NCBI GenBank assembly: GCA_017527865.1
Contig: JAFXPN010000028.1
Coordinates: 31,823 to 95,822, forward strand
Direction: 5' to 3'
Length of the DNA stretch: 64,000 nt
From: Clostridiales bacterium
GTDB taxonomy: Bacteria > Bacillota > Clostridia > Saccharofermentanales > Saccharofermentanaceae
In this document: positions 9,492 through 17,978 of the stretch, in pieces
How positions within the stretch are numbered: position 1 is the first letter of the stretch
Layout of the letters: every line of letters begins with the position of its first letter
Program-made: the position numbers and the translations under genes
Notes under the pieces: model-generated
Told to the model about the DNA's origin: nothing
Database searches by the model: none
What the model saw: the letters and a program-made list of their open reading frames with translations, nothing else

Positions 9492-11631
9492 GCTCCTTGC
9501 TCCTGCAGGAAATAAGGAAATTTTCAAAAAGGCCGTAGATGCCGGCGCCGATGCCGTTTACTGCGGTCTTGATCTGTTTAATGCCAGGATGAACGCCGGC
9601 AATCTTACACTTGATGATCTTGCAGAATGCTGCGCTTATGCCCATTTAAGATCTTCTCAGGTTCATCTTACGCTCAATACACTCGTAAATGATGATGAGC
9701 TCGAGCCCGCAGCTGAAGTTGCACGCGATGCCTATAATGCAGGTGTAGACGCTGTCATTATTCAGGACAGAGGACTTGCGAATCTCATCCATAAGAAGTA
9801 TCCGATGATACCTCTCCATGCCTCGACACAGATGAATGTGTTTGACGCCGATCAGCTTAAAGAGCTTAAGGGAAGGGGATTTACGCGGGTTGTACTTCCC
9901 CGGGAACTTACTATGAAAGAGATCGCTTCGCGGTCACGCGCAGCGGAGAAGCTCAACATGGAGACCGAGGTCTTTATACACGGCGCGGTCTGCATATGCG
10001 TTTCGGGTCTGTGTCTGTTCTCATCCATGAATAAGAGCGGCACCCGTTCCGGAAACAGGGGACTTTGCGCACAGCCGTGCAGACAGGCGTATGAGCTTTA
10101 TGATGATGACAGGATACTTCGCCAAGGACATATAATCTCTCCCAAGGACCGGTGTGCGCTCTCATTCATTCCTGATCTCATCGAAGCCGGAGTATCGTCT
10201 CTTAAGATCGAAGGCAGGATGAGAGATGCCGACTATGTTGTGACTGCAGTCAGGACATACAGAAAGGTCATAGATGCCTGTTATGACGGTACTCTGACTT
10301 CTGAAATGATAAATGAATGCGAGAAGGAACTGCTCGTTAACTTCAACCGCGGCGGCTCTTTTACTTCACAGGATCTTTCCGGTACCAAGGATGATGACAT
10401 TCTCTCGGGCGAATACCCGGGCAAATTCGGCGTCAGGATAGGCCGTATTACGCTCAGAGACTGTAAAGAAGGAACTGTCACCATCAGACCTGTCAGGGAC
10501 GCTGCCGAGCCTTCCAGAGGCGATTTCCTGTCTTTGCGCAATAAAGACGGTGAGATAAGGTCATTCCCTGTTGGCAAGATCAGTAATTTCAAGGGCAGCT
10601 TTGTTGTCAAAGGCCTTCATCCCGATGCGATTAAGAATCTTCCTGATGATGTATCCGTATATCTTATGAATCATTCATTTGATAATGATTCCCGCAAGTC
10701 CCGGAAGACTCATATAGAGATAACATTTGATGATTCCGAGCCAGGTATGCTCAAAGCGTATGCATCAGTATCAGACGGTCCGTACGAAGGCGTGTTTGCC
10801 GAAGATGAGCTTCCTTATGAGAAAGGACAGAGAGCGCCTCTTGACAGGAACAGGATCGAAGAACAGTTAAAAAAGACGGGAAATACCGGTTTTACCGTTG
10901 ACAGCGTCTGTTTTACGGGCGAGCCCGCCGATCTTTGCTGCAGTGTCAGTGACATTAACGAATTAAGACGCGGGCTTATCGAGAAGCTTTCTTCCGGGAT
11001 CTTATCCGAGGCATCTCATACGGCTGCCGAGATGTTTTATATCGGCGATCCCGTAAAGCATAATGCCGGTGTTCCCGGTAAGATCCGCACCATGACCTAC
11101 TATCCTTCCTGTAAGGATGTATGCAATGCGGTATTTGATGACGGTGAAAAAGCATTGATCCTGCCGGATTTCTTTCACGATCCTGCGGGAAGGAGATACG
11201 GGGAGATCAAGGACTTAAGGAAACTCCCGACGGCTGGCGCTAATATCTTTAACAGCGAATCTTTGAAGCTCGCATTAAAGTTGTACGGTGAGGCCTTCAT
11301 ATCTTATGAAGTATCTCCTGAAGATGCAGTCAGAATGCTTGAGAAAGCCGGCCTTACCGGCGATATCTATATACACTGCGGAGGATTCGTTCCCTGGATG
11401 CAGACTGATTTTTGTCCGGTCGGACAGAATAAGAAAAACTGCAAGGCCTGTCACGGTAAAGGCGTATATACCGTGAAGCAGGCTGACGGTCCTGATCTTA
11501 AGGTGATCACTCACCCTGATGATTGTTCAAGCGCGGTCTTCGGACCGGCAAAATACCTTTTCGACGATAAGGACGCTCAGAAGATAGCTTCCATGGGCTA
11601 CAATGTGATCAAATGTTATACGGAGGTCTGA
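9475..11631 (+). CDS. Peptidase U32 family protein, RlhA-type (probable rRNA C5-hydroxylation enzyme)
   Basis: A 718-residue protein whose first 330 residues form the U32 barrel: ELLAPAGN at the start, YCGLDLFNAR, HASTQMNVFD, then the cysteine-rich signature (HGAVCICVSGLC, RSGNRGLCAQPCRQ) that holds a metal or iron-sulfur group. A long C-terminal part resembles DUF3656. In E. coli the U32 protein with this layout, RlhA, makes 5-hydroxycytidine in 23S rRNA; older annotations call the family collagenase-like peptidases. Assignment to RlhA rather than TrhP rests on length and the extra domain. The ATG at 9475 has GGAG 9 bases upstream, inside zapA. Confidence 0.8.
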   Translation: MRKKIELLAPAGNKEIFKKAVDAGADAVYCGLDLFNARMNAGNLTLDDLAECCAYAHLRSSQVHLTLNTLVNDDELEPAAEVARDAYNAGVDAVIIQDRGLANLIHKKYPMIPLHASTQMNVFDADQLKELKGRGFTRVVLPRELTMKEIASRSRAAEKLNMETEVFIHGAVCICVSGLCLFSSMNKSGTRSGNRGLCAQPCRQAYELYDDDRILRQGHIISPKDRCALSFIPDLIEAGVSSLKIEGRMRDADYVVTAVRTYRKVIDACYDGTLTSEMINECEKELLVNFNRGGSFTSQDLSGTKDDDILSGEYPGKFGVRIGRITLRDCKEGTVTIRPVRDAAEPSRGDFLSLRNKDGEIRSFPVGKISNFKGSFVVKGLHPDAIKNLPDDVSVYLMNHSFDNDSRKSRKTHIEITFDDSEPGMLKAYASVSDGPYEGVFAEDELPYEKGQRAPLDRNRIEEQLKKTGNTGFTVDSVCFTGEPADLCCSVSDINELRRGLIEKLSSGILSEASHTAAEMFYIGDPVKHNAGVPGKIRTMTYYPSCKDVCNAVFDDGEKALILPDFFHDPAGRRYGEIKDLRKLPTAGANIFNSESLKLALKLYGEAFISYEVSPEDAVRMLEKAGLTGDIYIHCGGFVPWMQTDFCPVGQNKKNCKACHGKGVYTVKQADGPDLKVITHPDDCSSAVFGPAKYLFDDKDAQKIASMGYNVIKCYTEV

Positions 11632-11632
11632 T

Positions 11633-12136
11633 ATGATTCAGAAGATCAAATTACCGATGGAGAAGTGCAGGGAAGAGGCGGTAGCCCCTAAGTATGCAAA
11701 CGACGGCGATGCCGGAATGGATCTGTATTCATGCGCGGATATTACCGTGAAGCCCGGAGAAAGCGTTCTGGTTCCCACGGGACTTAAGATGGCTATCCCT
11801 TGTGGGTATGAAGTGCAGATCAGGCCCAGAAGCGGAATCTCGCTGAAGACGCCCTTAAGAGTTCCGAATGCACCCGGAACCATAGACTGCGGCTACCGTG
11901 ATGAAGTCAACGTGATCATATATAACGCATCCGTAAGGGAGGATGCGCCGGAAGGTTCGCCTTTTACGCTTGACGATAAAGGAAATAAGCACGGCACATA
12001 TCTGATCCGCAAAGGTGACCGTATAGCGCAGATGGTCGTTAACAAAGTCGAATATGCCGACATCGAATTCATCGATGACGTTAAGACTATTGGAAGTGAC
12101 CGCGGCGGCGGATTCGGGCATTCCGGAGTCAACTGA
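11633..12136 (+). CDS. dut: Deoxyuridine 5'-triphosphate nucleotidohydrolase (trimeric dUTPase)
   Basis: Hydrolyses dUTP to dUMP and pyrophosphate, keeping uracil out of DNA and feeding thymidylate synthesis. All five dUTPase motifs are visible in 167 residues: AGMDLYS, RPRSGIS, the uracil-binding APGTIDCGYRDE, the GDRIAQMV motif, and the C-terminal glycine-rich arm RGGGFGHSG. About 20 extra residues (APEGSPFTLDDKGNKHG) between motifs III and IV make it longer than usual. It follows the U32 stop after one base. Confidence 0.95.
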   Translation: MIQKIKLPMEKCREEAVAPKYANDGDAGMDLYSCADITVKPGESVLVPTGLKMAIPCGYEVQIRPRSGISLKTPLRVPNAPGTIDCGYRDEVNVIIYNASVREDAPEGSPFTLDDKGNKHGTYLIRKGDRIAQMVVNKVEYADIEFIDDVKTIGSDRGGGFGHSGVN

Positions 12137-12196
12137 AAAAGTGGAATTATAATGCGCGGAATGTTAGAATAAAAGACTGTACGAAGGGAGGTAAAC

Positions 12197-13174
12197 ATGC
12201 TCGACATCTATACATCACTCGAAGTCGGCAAAACTGCCTCCCGCGCTGTATATAAGACAGTCAAGTCCGAGAATATTACCGATGACTGCTGGGTCAACTT
12301 GTATTCTCCAACGGAAAGCGAGATATCGCGCGTGGAGACCGAGCTTAATATCCCGCAGGAATTCTTAAGATATCCTTTGGATGAAGAAGAGCGTCCGCGT
12401 ATCGACTATGACGATGATACGGATACTGTTCTGATCATAATCGACATTCCGTCTACCATAAGAGAGAATGACAGTGTTACTTATGAGACTGCGCCTCTCG
12501 GCATAATACTCAATGATAAGCATATCGTTACCGTCTCTTTAAGGCAGACAGCTCTGCTGGATCATTTTATAGAGAACCGCGTTAAGGACCTCTTCATACC
12601 GTACAGGACCAGATTTACGATACAGATACTTTATGCCGTTGCAAGGGAATACTTAAGGCTTTTGCGCTATATCGACAAAATGCTCGAGGTAGCCGAGAAT
12701 GAGCTTGAGAAAGCCGTGTCGAACAAGGAACTGTACAAGAGGCTCGACCTTTCCAAATCACTCGTCTATTTTGCATCATCCTTGAAATCCAATGAAGCCG
12801 TTCTCGAAAAGCTCATGAGGGGCCGTACGGTAAAGCTTTATGAGGAAGATGAAGACTTGCTCGAAGATGTGGTTATCGAGTATAAGCAGGCGCATGAGAT
12901 GGCAGACGTCTATACCAATATCGTCAGCACGACCACTGATGCATATGCATCAATAATATCCAATAATATGAACGATATAATGAAGGTCCTTGCTGCGGCT
13001 ACTATCGTGCTGACCATACCCGATCTGATCGGCTGTTTCTTCGGACAGAATTTTCCGATGCCTTGGGATCCTGAATTCCTGAATCAGCCTATGCCTTTTT
13101 TCTCGATACTTACATCGTGTGTCCTGAGCGTGGTCCTGACTGCCTATATCCTTAAGAAGAAGAGGATATTGTAA
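12197..13174 (+). CDS. CorA-family divalent cation transporter with GQN in place of the GMN signature
   Basis: An inner-membrane, probably pentameric, ion channel of the CorA family (usually Mg2+ or Co2+ uptake), 325 residues. The long cytosolic N-terminal part (residues 1-250) includes family segments such as FIENRVKDL and KSLVYFASSLKSNEAVLEKLMRG (quoted piecewise: KSLVYF, SLKSNE, LEKLMRG). Two membrane helices end the protein. The selectivity loop, normally Gly-Met-Asn, reads Gly-Gln-Asn (283-285, FFGQNFPMP). Strong AGGGAGG precedes the ATG. Transport and ion choice are inferred and the loop change makes them less certain. Confidence 0.85.
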   Translation: MLDIYTSLEVGKTASRAVYKTVKSENITDDCWVNLYSPTESEISRVETELNIPQEFLRYPLDEEERPRIDYDDDTDTVLIIIDIPSTIRENDSVTYETAPLGIILNDKHIVTVSLRQTALLDHFIENRVKDLFIPYRTRFTIQILYAVAREYLRLLRYIDKMLEVAENELEKAVSNKELYKRLDLSKSLVYFASSLKSNEAVLEKLMRGRTVKLYEEDEDLLEDVVIEYKQAHEMADVYTNIVSTTTDAYASIISNNMNDIMKVLAAATIVLTIPDLIGCFFGQNFPMPWDPEFLNQPMPFFSILTSCVLSVVLTAYILKKKRIL

Positions 13175-13184
13175 TCTGTAATCT

Positions 13185-14213
13185 ATGACATCCGGGTTTG
13201 CTCATGTTACAACAGGTAAGAAAGGGAAGGGACGCGATTCGAGCTTTATAGTAAGATTTGCGCTTATACTCAGCATTCTTGCAGCCGTTCTGATATTCAT
13301 GGTCGTTATTACGATAAGAACATCGAACCGGCTCATGAATATCGAGAAGACAACCGTATCCAATGTTCCGTCGAACATACTTCCGTCCTATTCCACCTGT
13401 TCTTTCGAGTCGTTTGACGGGCAGACTAACCTGTCAGGATGGTTCTTCAAGACCGATGATCCTGTAACGACGGTGATAGTTGTTCATGATGCGGGATCCA
13501 ACAGACTGCCGTTTGGCGTCAATATGATCGACCTTGTTGAACAGCTTCTGGAAAATCACTATAACGTTTTCCTTTTCGATCAGCGTAACAGTGGTGAGTC
13601 CGAAGGTGATGTCTGTAATTACGGATACCTTGAGTGGCAGGATGTAATAGGCGCGATATCCCAGGTCAGGATGATATCGGTAACTACCGATGTCGTGCTG
13701 TTCGGGATAGGGACGGGGTGCACTTCCTGCATGCTGGCATACGATAAACTTCCTGATGCCAATCTTACCGAAGCCGAGCTCAATGATTATTCTGCGGATC
13801 TTCTTAACCTCGGATATAATAAATCGTATGTCATCGGGATGATATTTGATTCACCTGCCAAGAACTCCGACGATTATATCAAAGCCGTTGTTCAGCGGAC
13901 TGAGTTTCTCGGAAGCCTTACTCGGAATTTTGTGCCTTATGCCATCAGAATATCGGCTGGAGAAGGTAGTTCGGTTAATCTCATTGCGCTTATATCGCGT
14001 CTTCAGATGCCTGTCTGCATCATATACGGCGGTCATGATACTTTTATCGGCGCCGATAAGATAAGCAGGATAATAGAGGAGCGCAACAGGCTCAATTCGA
14101 GTCTTACGATGTCCAGGATGATACCCGGTGCTGACTATCTGGACTCTTTCAGGATCGGCAAGGAAGAATACATTGATACAGTAATGAGGTTCATGACTTC
14201 GTATTTTGTTTAG
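13185..14213 (+). CDS. Membrane-anchored alpha/beta-hydrolase-fold protein lacking the nucleophile
   Basis: A 342-residue protein with one N-terminal membrane helix (about 23-45) and a hydrolase-fold domain outside it. The fold is marked by HDAGSNR (oxyanion-loop region), FDQRNSGESEG, and IIYGGHDTFIG with the acid Asp285. The nucleophile elbow, expected G-x-S-x-G, reads GIGTG (174-178), so Gly replaces Ser; the expected catalytic His near the end appears as Tyr318 (PGADYLD). It is probably not a conventional esterase and may bind rather than cleave. It begins 10 bases after the CorA stop without a clear ribosome site, so translation may be coupled. Confidence 0.75.
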   Translation: MTSGFAHVTTGKKGKGRDSSFIVRFALILSILAAVLIFMVVITIRTSNRLMNIEKTTVSNVPSNILPSYSTCSFESFDGQTNLSGWFFKTDDPVTTVIVVHDAGSNRLPFGVNMIDLVEQLLENHYNVFLFDQRNSGESEGDVCNYGYLEWQDVIGAISQVRMISVTTDVVLFGIGTGCTSCMLAYDKLPDANLTEAELNDYSADLLNLGYNKSYVIGMIFDSPAKNSDDYIKAVVQRTEFLGSLTRNFVPYAIRISAGEGSSVNLIALISRLQMPVCIIYGGHDTFIGADKISRIIEERNRLNSSLTMSRMIPGADYLDSFRIGKEEYIDTVMRFMTSYFV

Positions 14214-14233
14214 GTGAGGTAAGTTGAATTAGC

Positions 14234-15262
14234 ATGGGTTCCGAAGATATCCTGATATTGGGCATAGAGTCTTCCTGTGATGAGACTGCAGCGGCTGTTG
14301 TTAAGAACGGCCGTGAGATCCTGAGCGACGTAATTGCTTCTCAGGCTGATTTCCATGAGAAGTACGGCGGTGTCGTTCCTGAGATAGCTTCCAGGATGCA
14401 TGTGGATGCCGTCTATCCGTGTATCGATTCAGCTCTTAAAGAGGCCGGTGTCGTTTTGGATGACATTGATGCAGTTGCCGTTACATACGGACCGGGTCTC
14501 GTCGGAGCCCTTCTGGTCGGTCTGTCGGCAGCTAAAGGTCTTTGTGCGGTTACGGGAAAGCCTCTTATCGGTGTTAATCATCTTCACGGGCATATATGCG
14601 CTAATTATCTCTGTTTTCCCGAACTTGAACCGGAATACTTGTGTCTTTGTGTCAGCGGCGGCAATACCCAGATCGTACATGTAAAATCTTATACGTCACT
14701 TAAGGTTCTTGGAAGGACCAGAGACGACGCGGCGGGGGAAGCGATCGACAAGATCGCCCGTGTCATAGGATTAGGATATCCCGGCGGCCCGAAGATGGAT
14801 AAGGCGGGGCAGGGAGGAAATGTCAATGCTTATTCATTCCCGAAGAATCATATGGGAGATACTTTGGATTTTTCCTTTTCGGGTATTAAGACCGGCGCTC
14901 TCAATCTTATCAATCAGGCCCGTCAGAAGGATGAGACAATAGATATCAGGGATTTTGCAGCTTCTTATCAGCAGCATATAGCCAATCTGCTTCTTGACCA
15001 TACGCTCAGAGCATCTGATCAAACGGGGATAAAGAAGATCTGCTTGGCGGGAGGAGTGTCTGCAAATTCATTTTTGCGTTCGGCCTTCGATAAAGCCTCA
15101 GCAGAGCATGGGCTGAAACTGTATTATCCTGATCTGCGGCTTTGCACGGATAATGCTGCAATGATAGCATCTGCAGGTTATTATGAATATAATAACGGGA
15201 GAAGGGATGACTTGTCGCTCAATGCGATGCCGTCATTAAGACTGGAGAGTCGGGATGCCTAA
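14234..15262 (+). CDS. tsaD: tRNA N6-adenosine threonylcarbamoyltransferase TsaD
   Basis: Transfers the threonylcarbamoyl group from threonylcarbamoyl-AMP to A37 of ANN-decoding tRNAs, working with TsaB and TsaE, which are not in this window. The 342 residues include GIESSCDETA at the start, the metal-binding HxxxH (NHLHGH), SGGNTQIV, and GGVSANSFLR near the end. The SGGNT form is typical of archaeal/eukaryotic Kae1, whereas most bacterial TsaD read SGGHT. The last eight bases overlap smpB. Confidence 0.95.
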   Translation: MGSEDILILGIESSCDETAAAVVKNGREILSDVIASQADFHEKYGGVVPEIASRMHVDAVYPCIDSALKEAGVVLDDIDAVAVTYGPGLVGALLVGLSAAKGLCAVTGKPLIGVNHLHGHICANYLCFPELEPEYLCLCVSGGNTQIVHVKSYTSLKVLGRTRDDAAGEAIDKIARVIGLGYPGGPKMDKAGQGGNVNAYSFPKNHMGDTLDFSFSGIKTGALNLINQARQKDETIDIRDFAASYQQHIANLLLDHTLRASDQTGIKKICLAGGVSANSFLRSAFDKASAEHGLKLYYPDLRLCTDNAAMIASAGYYEYNNGRRDDLSLNAMPSLRLESRDA

Positions 15263-15731
15263 GCAACAGGGAATTAAGATAATAGCGGAAAACCGTAAAG
15301 CCTATCATGATTTCTTTATCGATGAGAAGTATGAATGCGGGATCGTATTATCCGGAACGGAAGTTAAATCGCTTCGTGCCGGAAAGATCAATCTGCGCGA
15401 TTCGTATGTAACGATAAAAGGAGGAGAGATATGGCTAATAGGCGTTAATATAAGCCCGTACGATCACGGGAACCGTTTTAATCTCGATCCCATGCGTACC
15501 AGGAAACTCCTTATGCATAAAAAAGAGATAATAAGACTTTATTCCAAGATCAAGCTTGACGGACTCACTCTGGTACCGTTGAAATGTTATTTTAAAGACA
15601 GCCGGGTCAAGTTTGAGATAGGACTTGCCAGAGGAAAGAAGAATTACGATAAACGTGATGCAGAAGCAGACCGGCAGGCGAAACGTGAGATCGACAGAGC
15701 GTTAAAGAACAATAACAGGAAAAGATACTGA
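15255..15731 (+). CDS. smpB: SsrA-binding protein SmpB
   Basis: Binds tmRNA and delivers it to stalled ribosomes for trans-translation. The 158-residue protein has the OB-fold core (YECGIVLSGTEVKSLRAGK, INLRDSYV, LIGVNISPY) and the basic C-terminal tail (KKNYDKRDAEADRQAKRE...KKRY-like) that enters the mRNA channel. Length is normal. It overlaps the end of tsaD by eight bases. The tmRNA gene itself, often close to smpB, was not recognised in the following gap. Confidence 0.97.
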   Translation: MPKQQGIKIIAENRKAYHDFFIDEKYECGIVLSGTEVKSLRAGKINLRDSYVTIKGGEIWLIGVNISPYDHGNRFNLDPMRTRKLLMHKKEIIRLYSKIKLDGLTLVPLKCYFKDSRVKFEIGLARGKKNYDKRDAEADRQAKREIDRALKNNNRKRY

Positions 15732-15734
15732 ACA

Positions 15735-16277
15735 GTGAGACCTCATATATCAAAAGAAGATATTTCGATATTCGACCTTATTGCAGCTGTCCTTTTCTGG
15801 GGATTGACTATTGCATGGATAGTAATGATTTTTTATTTCTCGTCAGAATCCGGTGATATGTCATCCGACAGAAGCCTGAGTGTCCTTCAGTTTATCGAAC
15901 TTATGTTCGGAAAAGGGTTTATGACTGAAGAAGTATTAAGAAAGCTGGCTCATATATTGGAGTTTGCAGTCCTAACGGCATTGGCATTTATGTCAGTCAG
16001 ATATACAAACCGCATATCGATAGCCAGGTCGTATGCAGAGAGCCCGGTCAAGCTGATCAAGTCAGATAACGAGATGTATATAGTTATCACTTTATGGATA
16101 AGCATGCTGACAGCTGTCATTGATGAATATCATCAGCTGTTTGTTGACGGAAGGTCCGGATCAATCATAGATGTGCTTGTCGATTCGATAGGAGTGATAA
16201 TCGTATTGCTCATCGTAAGGATAATCTTTACGATCTATCTTAAATACATTGGCTCGAAAGAGATCCGTTACGAATGA
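15735..16277 (+). CDS. VanZ-like integral membrane protein
   Basis: A 180-residue membrane protein with about four hydrophobic helices. The VanZ-family signs are FYFSSESGDMSSDRS after the first helix, RKLAHILEFAVLTAL, and DEYHQLFVDGRSGSIIDVLVD before the last helix. VanZ itself gives low-level teicoplanin resistance in enterococci, but most family members are housekeeping proteins of unknown function. It starts with GTG three bases after the smpB stop and is probably the last gene of this plus-strand run. A glycopeptide link cannot be claimed. Confidence 0.75.
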   Translation: MRPHISKEDISIFDLIAAVLFWGLTIAWIVMIFYFSSESGDMSSDRSLSVLQFIELMFGKGFMTEEVLRKLAHILEFAVLTALAFMSVRYTNRISIARSYAESPVKLIKSDNEMYIVITLWISMLTAVIDEYHQLFVDGRSGSIIDVLVDSIGVIIVLLIVRIIFTIYLKYIGSKEIRYE

Positions 16278-16466
16278 TCCTTCACAGTATTATCAAACGG
16301 AAGAGAAGCACGCAGAACTTAAAAACAATAATATCTAATTCGGTATAATTACAATTTTGGTGAATTAGGAAGAGGAATTAAACCCGTAATTATAGAAAAC
16401 TTTCAGATTCAGTCGTTTAATCAGGAACAACTTTACTGTGTACGAATGTCCGTTACATAATTGCTC

Positions 16467-16600
16467 TGTGCCAAAACGCATGCCAATATCATGTGTCAAT
16501 TATCATCTTCTGACACTCCTGTTGGCACAAATCTTTCCCTGAATCGTTAAAGGACAGGTTGTTGATGTGCGCTGCTTCAGATCATCAACCTCAATCCTGT
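16467..16600. other. Structured intergenic region with nested inverted repeats (possible ncRNA or decayed element)
   Basis: The 426-base gap 16278-16703 holds no coding frame. Within it, TGTGCCAA (16467-16474) pairs with TTGGCACA (16522-16529), enclosing GTGTCA (16493-16498) with TGACAC (16511-16516). A second hairpin follows: AGGTTGTTGAT (16556-16566) with ATCATCAACCT (16581-16591, one mismatch), flanked by AGGA/TCCT. A TATAAT occurs at 16344-16349 on the plus strand. It does not look like tmRNA, 6S RNA or a known riboswitch to me. Strand and nature are undecided. Confidence 0.4.
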
Positions 16601-16628
16601 TTCATACTGTACCCTGCACTAATTACAA

Positions 16629-16663
16629 ATACCCAATACTTTGATAATCAAAGTATTGGGTAT
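16629..16663 (-). terminator. Probable terminator after metY (possibly bidirectional)
   Basis: A perfect 15-base-pair inverted repeat (ATACCCAATACTTTG and its complement) with a five-base loop lies 41 bases downstream of metY, between two converging transcription units. On the minus strand it is followed by TTTGTAATT, a weak T-tract, so termination is likely but not canonical. Confidence 0.6.
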
Positions 16664-16703
16664 AAGGATAGTTTACCTGTAAAAGATCGTATCTAATTAT
16701 CGA

Positions 16704-17978
16704 TCAGATCTTATCCAGTGCCTGCTTGATATCATCGATGATGTCATCGGGATCTTCAAGACCGACGCTGAATCTGATAAGGTCCGGTGCGATGCCCGCT
16801 TCAAGAAGCTGCTCGTCTGTAAGCTGTCTGTGTGTATGTGATGCAGGATGAAGCAGGAGTGTCTTACAATCTGCAACGTGTGTTGCGATCGTAGCGAACT
16901 TGAGTGAATCCATGAACTTGATGGAAGCATCTCTTCCTCCCTTTACGCCGAAGCAAAGAACGCCGCATGTTCCGTTGGGACAATACTTCATTGCAAGCTC
17001 GTGGTTGGCATCTGTCTCAAGTCCGGGATAGTTAACCCATGCGATCCTGTCATCAGAAGCCAGGAACTCTGCAACTTTCTGCGCATTCTCGCAATGACGT
17101 CTCATGCGGACGGCCAAAGACTCGAGTCCGAGCTGGATGTAGAAGGAATTCTGGGGAGACTGTATGCATCCGAAGTCTCTCATGAGCTGAGCGGTAGCCT
17201 TGGTTATATAAGCGCCCTTGCCGAACTTGGTTGCATATGTAAGGCCGTGATATGAATCATCGGGTGTAGTGAGTCCCGGGAACTTATCGGCATGAGCCAT
17301 CCAGTCAAAGTTGCCGCTGTCGATGATGGCGCCGCCGACGGATGTGGCGTGACCGTCGATATACTTGGTTGTGGAATGAGTAACGATATCACATCCCCAT
17401 TCGATAGGACGGCAGTTTACGGGTGTCGCAAATGTATTGTCGATGATGAGCGGTACGCCGTGATCGTGTGCGAGCTTGGCGAATTTCTCGATATCGAGTA
17501 CATTGACCGTAGGATTAGTGATTGTCTCACCGAATACGCACTTCGTATTGGGCTTGAAGTACTTGGAAAGCTCCTCATAAGACAGAGACTGATCTACGAA
17601 TGTGCACTCTATTCCCATCTTCTTCATTGTTACGCCGAACAGATTGTAAGTGCCTCCGTAGATGGATGAAGATGCGATAAAGTGATCACCGGCTTCACAG
17701 ATGTTAAATACTGCGAAGAAGTTTGCAGCCTGACCGGATGATGTAAGCATACCTGCAAATCCGCCCTCAAGAGCGCAGAGCTTGGATGCTACGAAGTCAT
17801 TGGTCGGGTTTTGAAGCCTTGTATAGAAATATCCTGAAGCTTCGAGATCGAACAGCTTGCCCATATCGTCGGATGTGTTGTACTTCCAAGTTGTGCTTTG
17901 CCAGATCGGCACCTGTCTGGGTTCACCGTTACCCGGCTCATAGCCTGCGTGCAAACACTTTGTATCAATGCTGTTCAT
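16704..17978 (-). CDS. metY: O-acetylhomoserine sulfhydrylase / aminocarboxypropyltransferase
   Basis: A Cys/Met-metabolism PLP enzyme (424 residues) that joins O-acetylhomoserine with sulfide to give homocysteine. Visible are the N-terminal YTRLQNPTND, the cofactor-contact LTSSGQAANF, the Asp region IDNTFATP, and the PLP lysine in HSTTKYIDGHA. Length and the STTKY(I)DGH form fit the OAH sulfhydrylase subgroup better than cystathionine gamma-synthase. It starts directly after tldE with GGAG before the ATG, so it probably rides on the upstream transcript; no SAM riboswitch or T-box is present. Confidence 0.92.
   Translation of the reverse strand: MNSIDTKCLHAGYEPGNGEPRQVPIWQSTTWKYNTSDDMGKLFDLEASGYFYTRLQNPTNDFVASKLCALEGGFAGMLTSSGQAANFFAVFNICEAGDHFIASSSIYGGTYNLFGVTMKKMGIECTFVDQSLSYEELSKYFKPNTKCVFGETITNPTVNVLDIEKFAKLAHDHGVPLIIDNTFATPVNCRPIEWGCDIVTHSTTKYIDGHATSVGGAIIDSGNFDWMAHADKFPGLTTPDDSYHGLTYATKFGKGAYITKATAQLMRDFGCIQSPQNSFYIQLGLESLAVRMRRHCENAQKVAEFLASDDRIAWVNYPGLETDANHELAMKYCPNGTCGVLCFGVKGGRDASIKFMDSLKFATIATHVADCKTLLLHPASHTHRQLTDEQLLEAGIAPDLIRFSVGLEDPDDIIDDIKQALDKI

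Noticed and set aside
13185..14213. Pseudogene call for the CorA-adjacent hydrolase
   Set aside because: The frame is intact with normal codon use and all fold segments in order; loss of catalytic residues alone does not make it a pseudogene.
15735..16277. Glycopeptide resistance gene (vanZ)
   Set aside because: The protein is only VanZ-like, and no vanHAX-type or regulatory genes are near; ddl at 34108 looks housekeeping.
16278..16703. tmRNA (ssrA) gene near smpB
   Set aside because: No tRNA-Ala-like ends, GGTTCGA arm or tag-peptide frame were seen in this gap.
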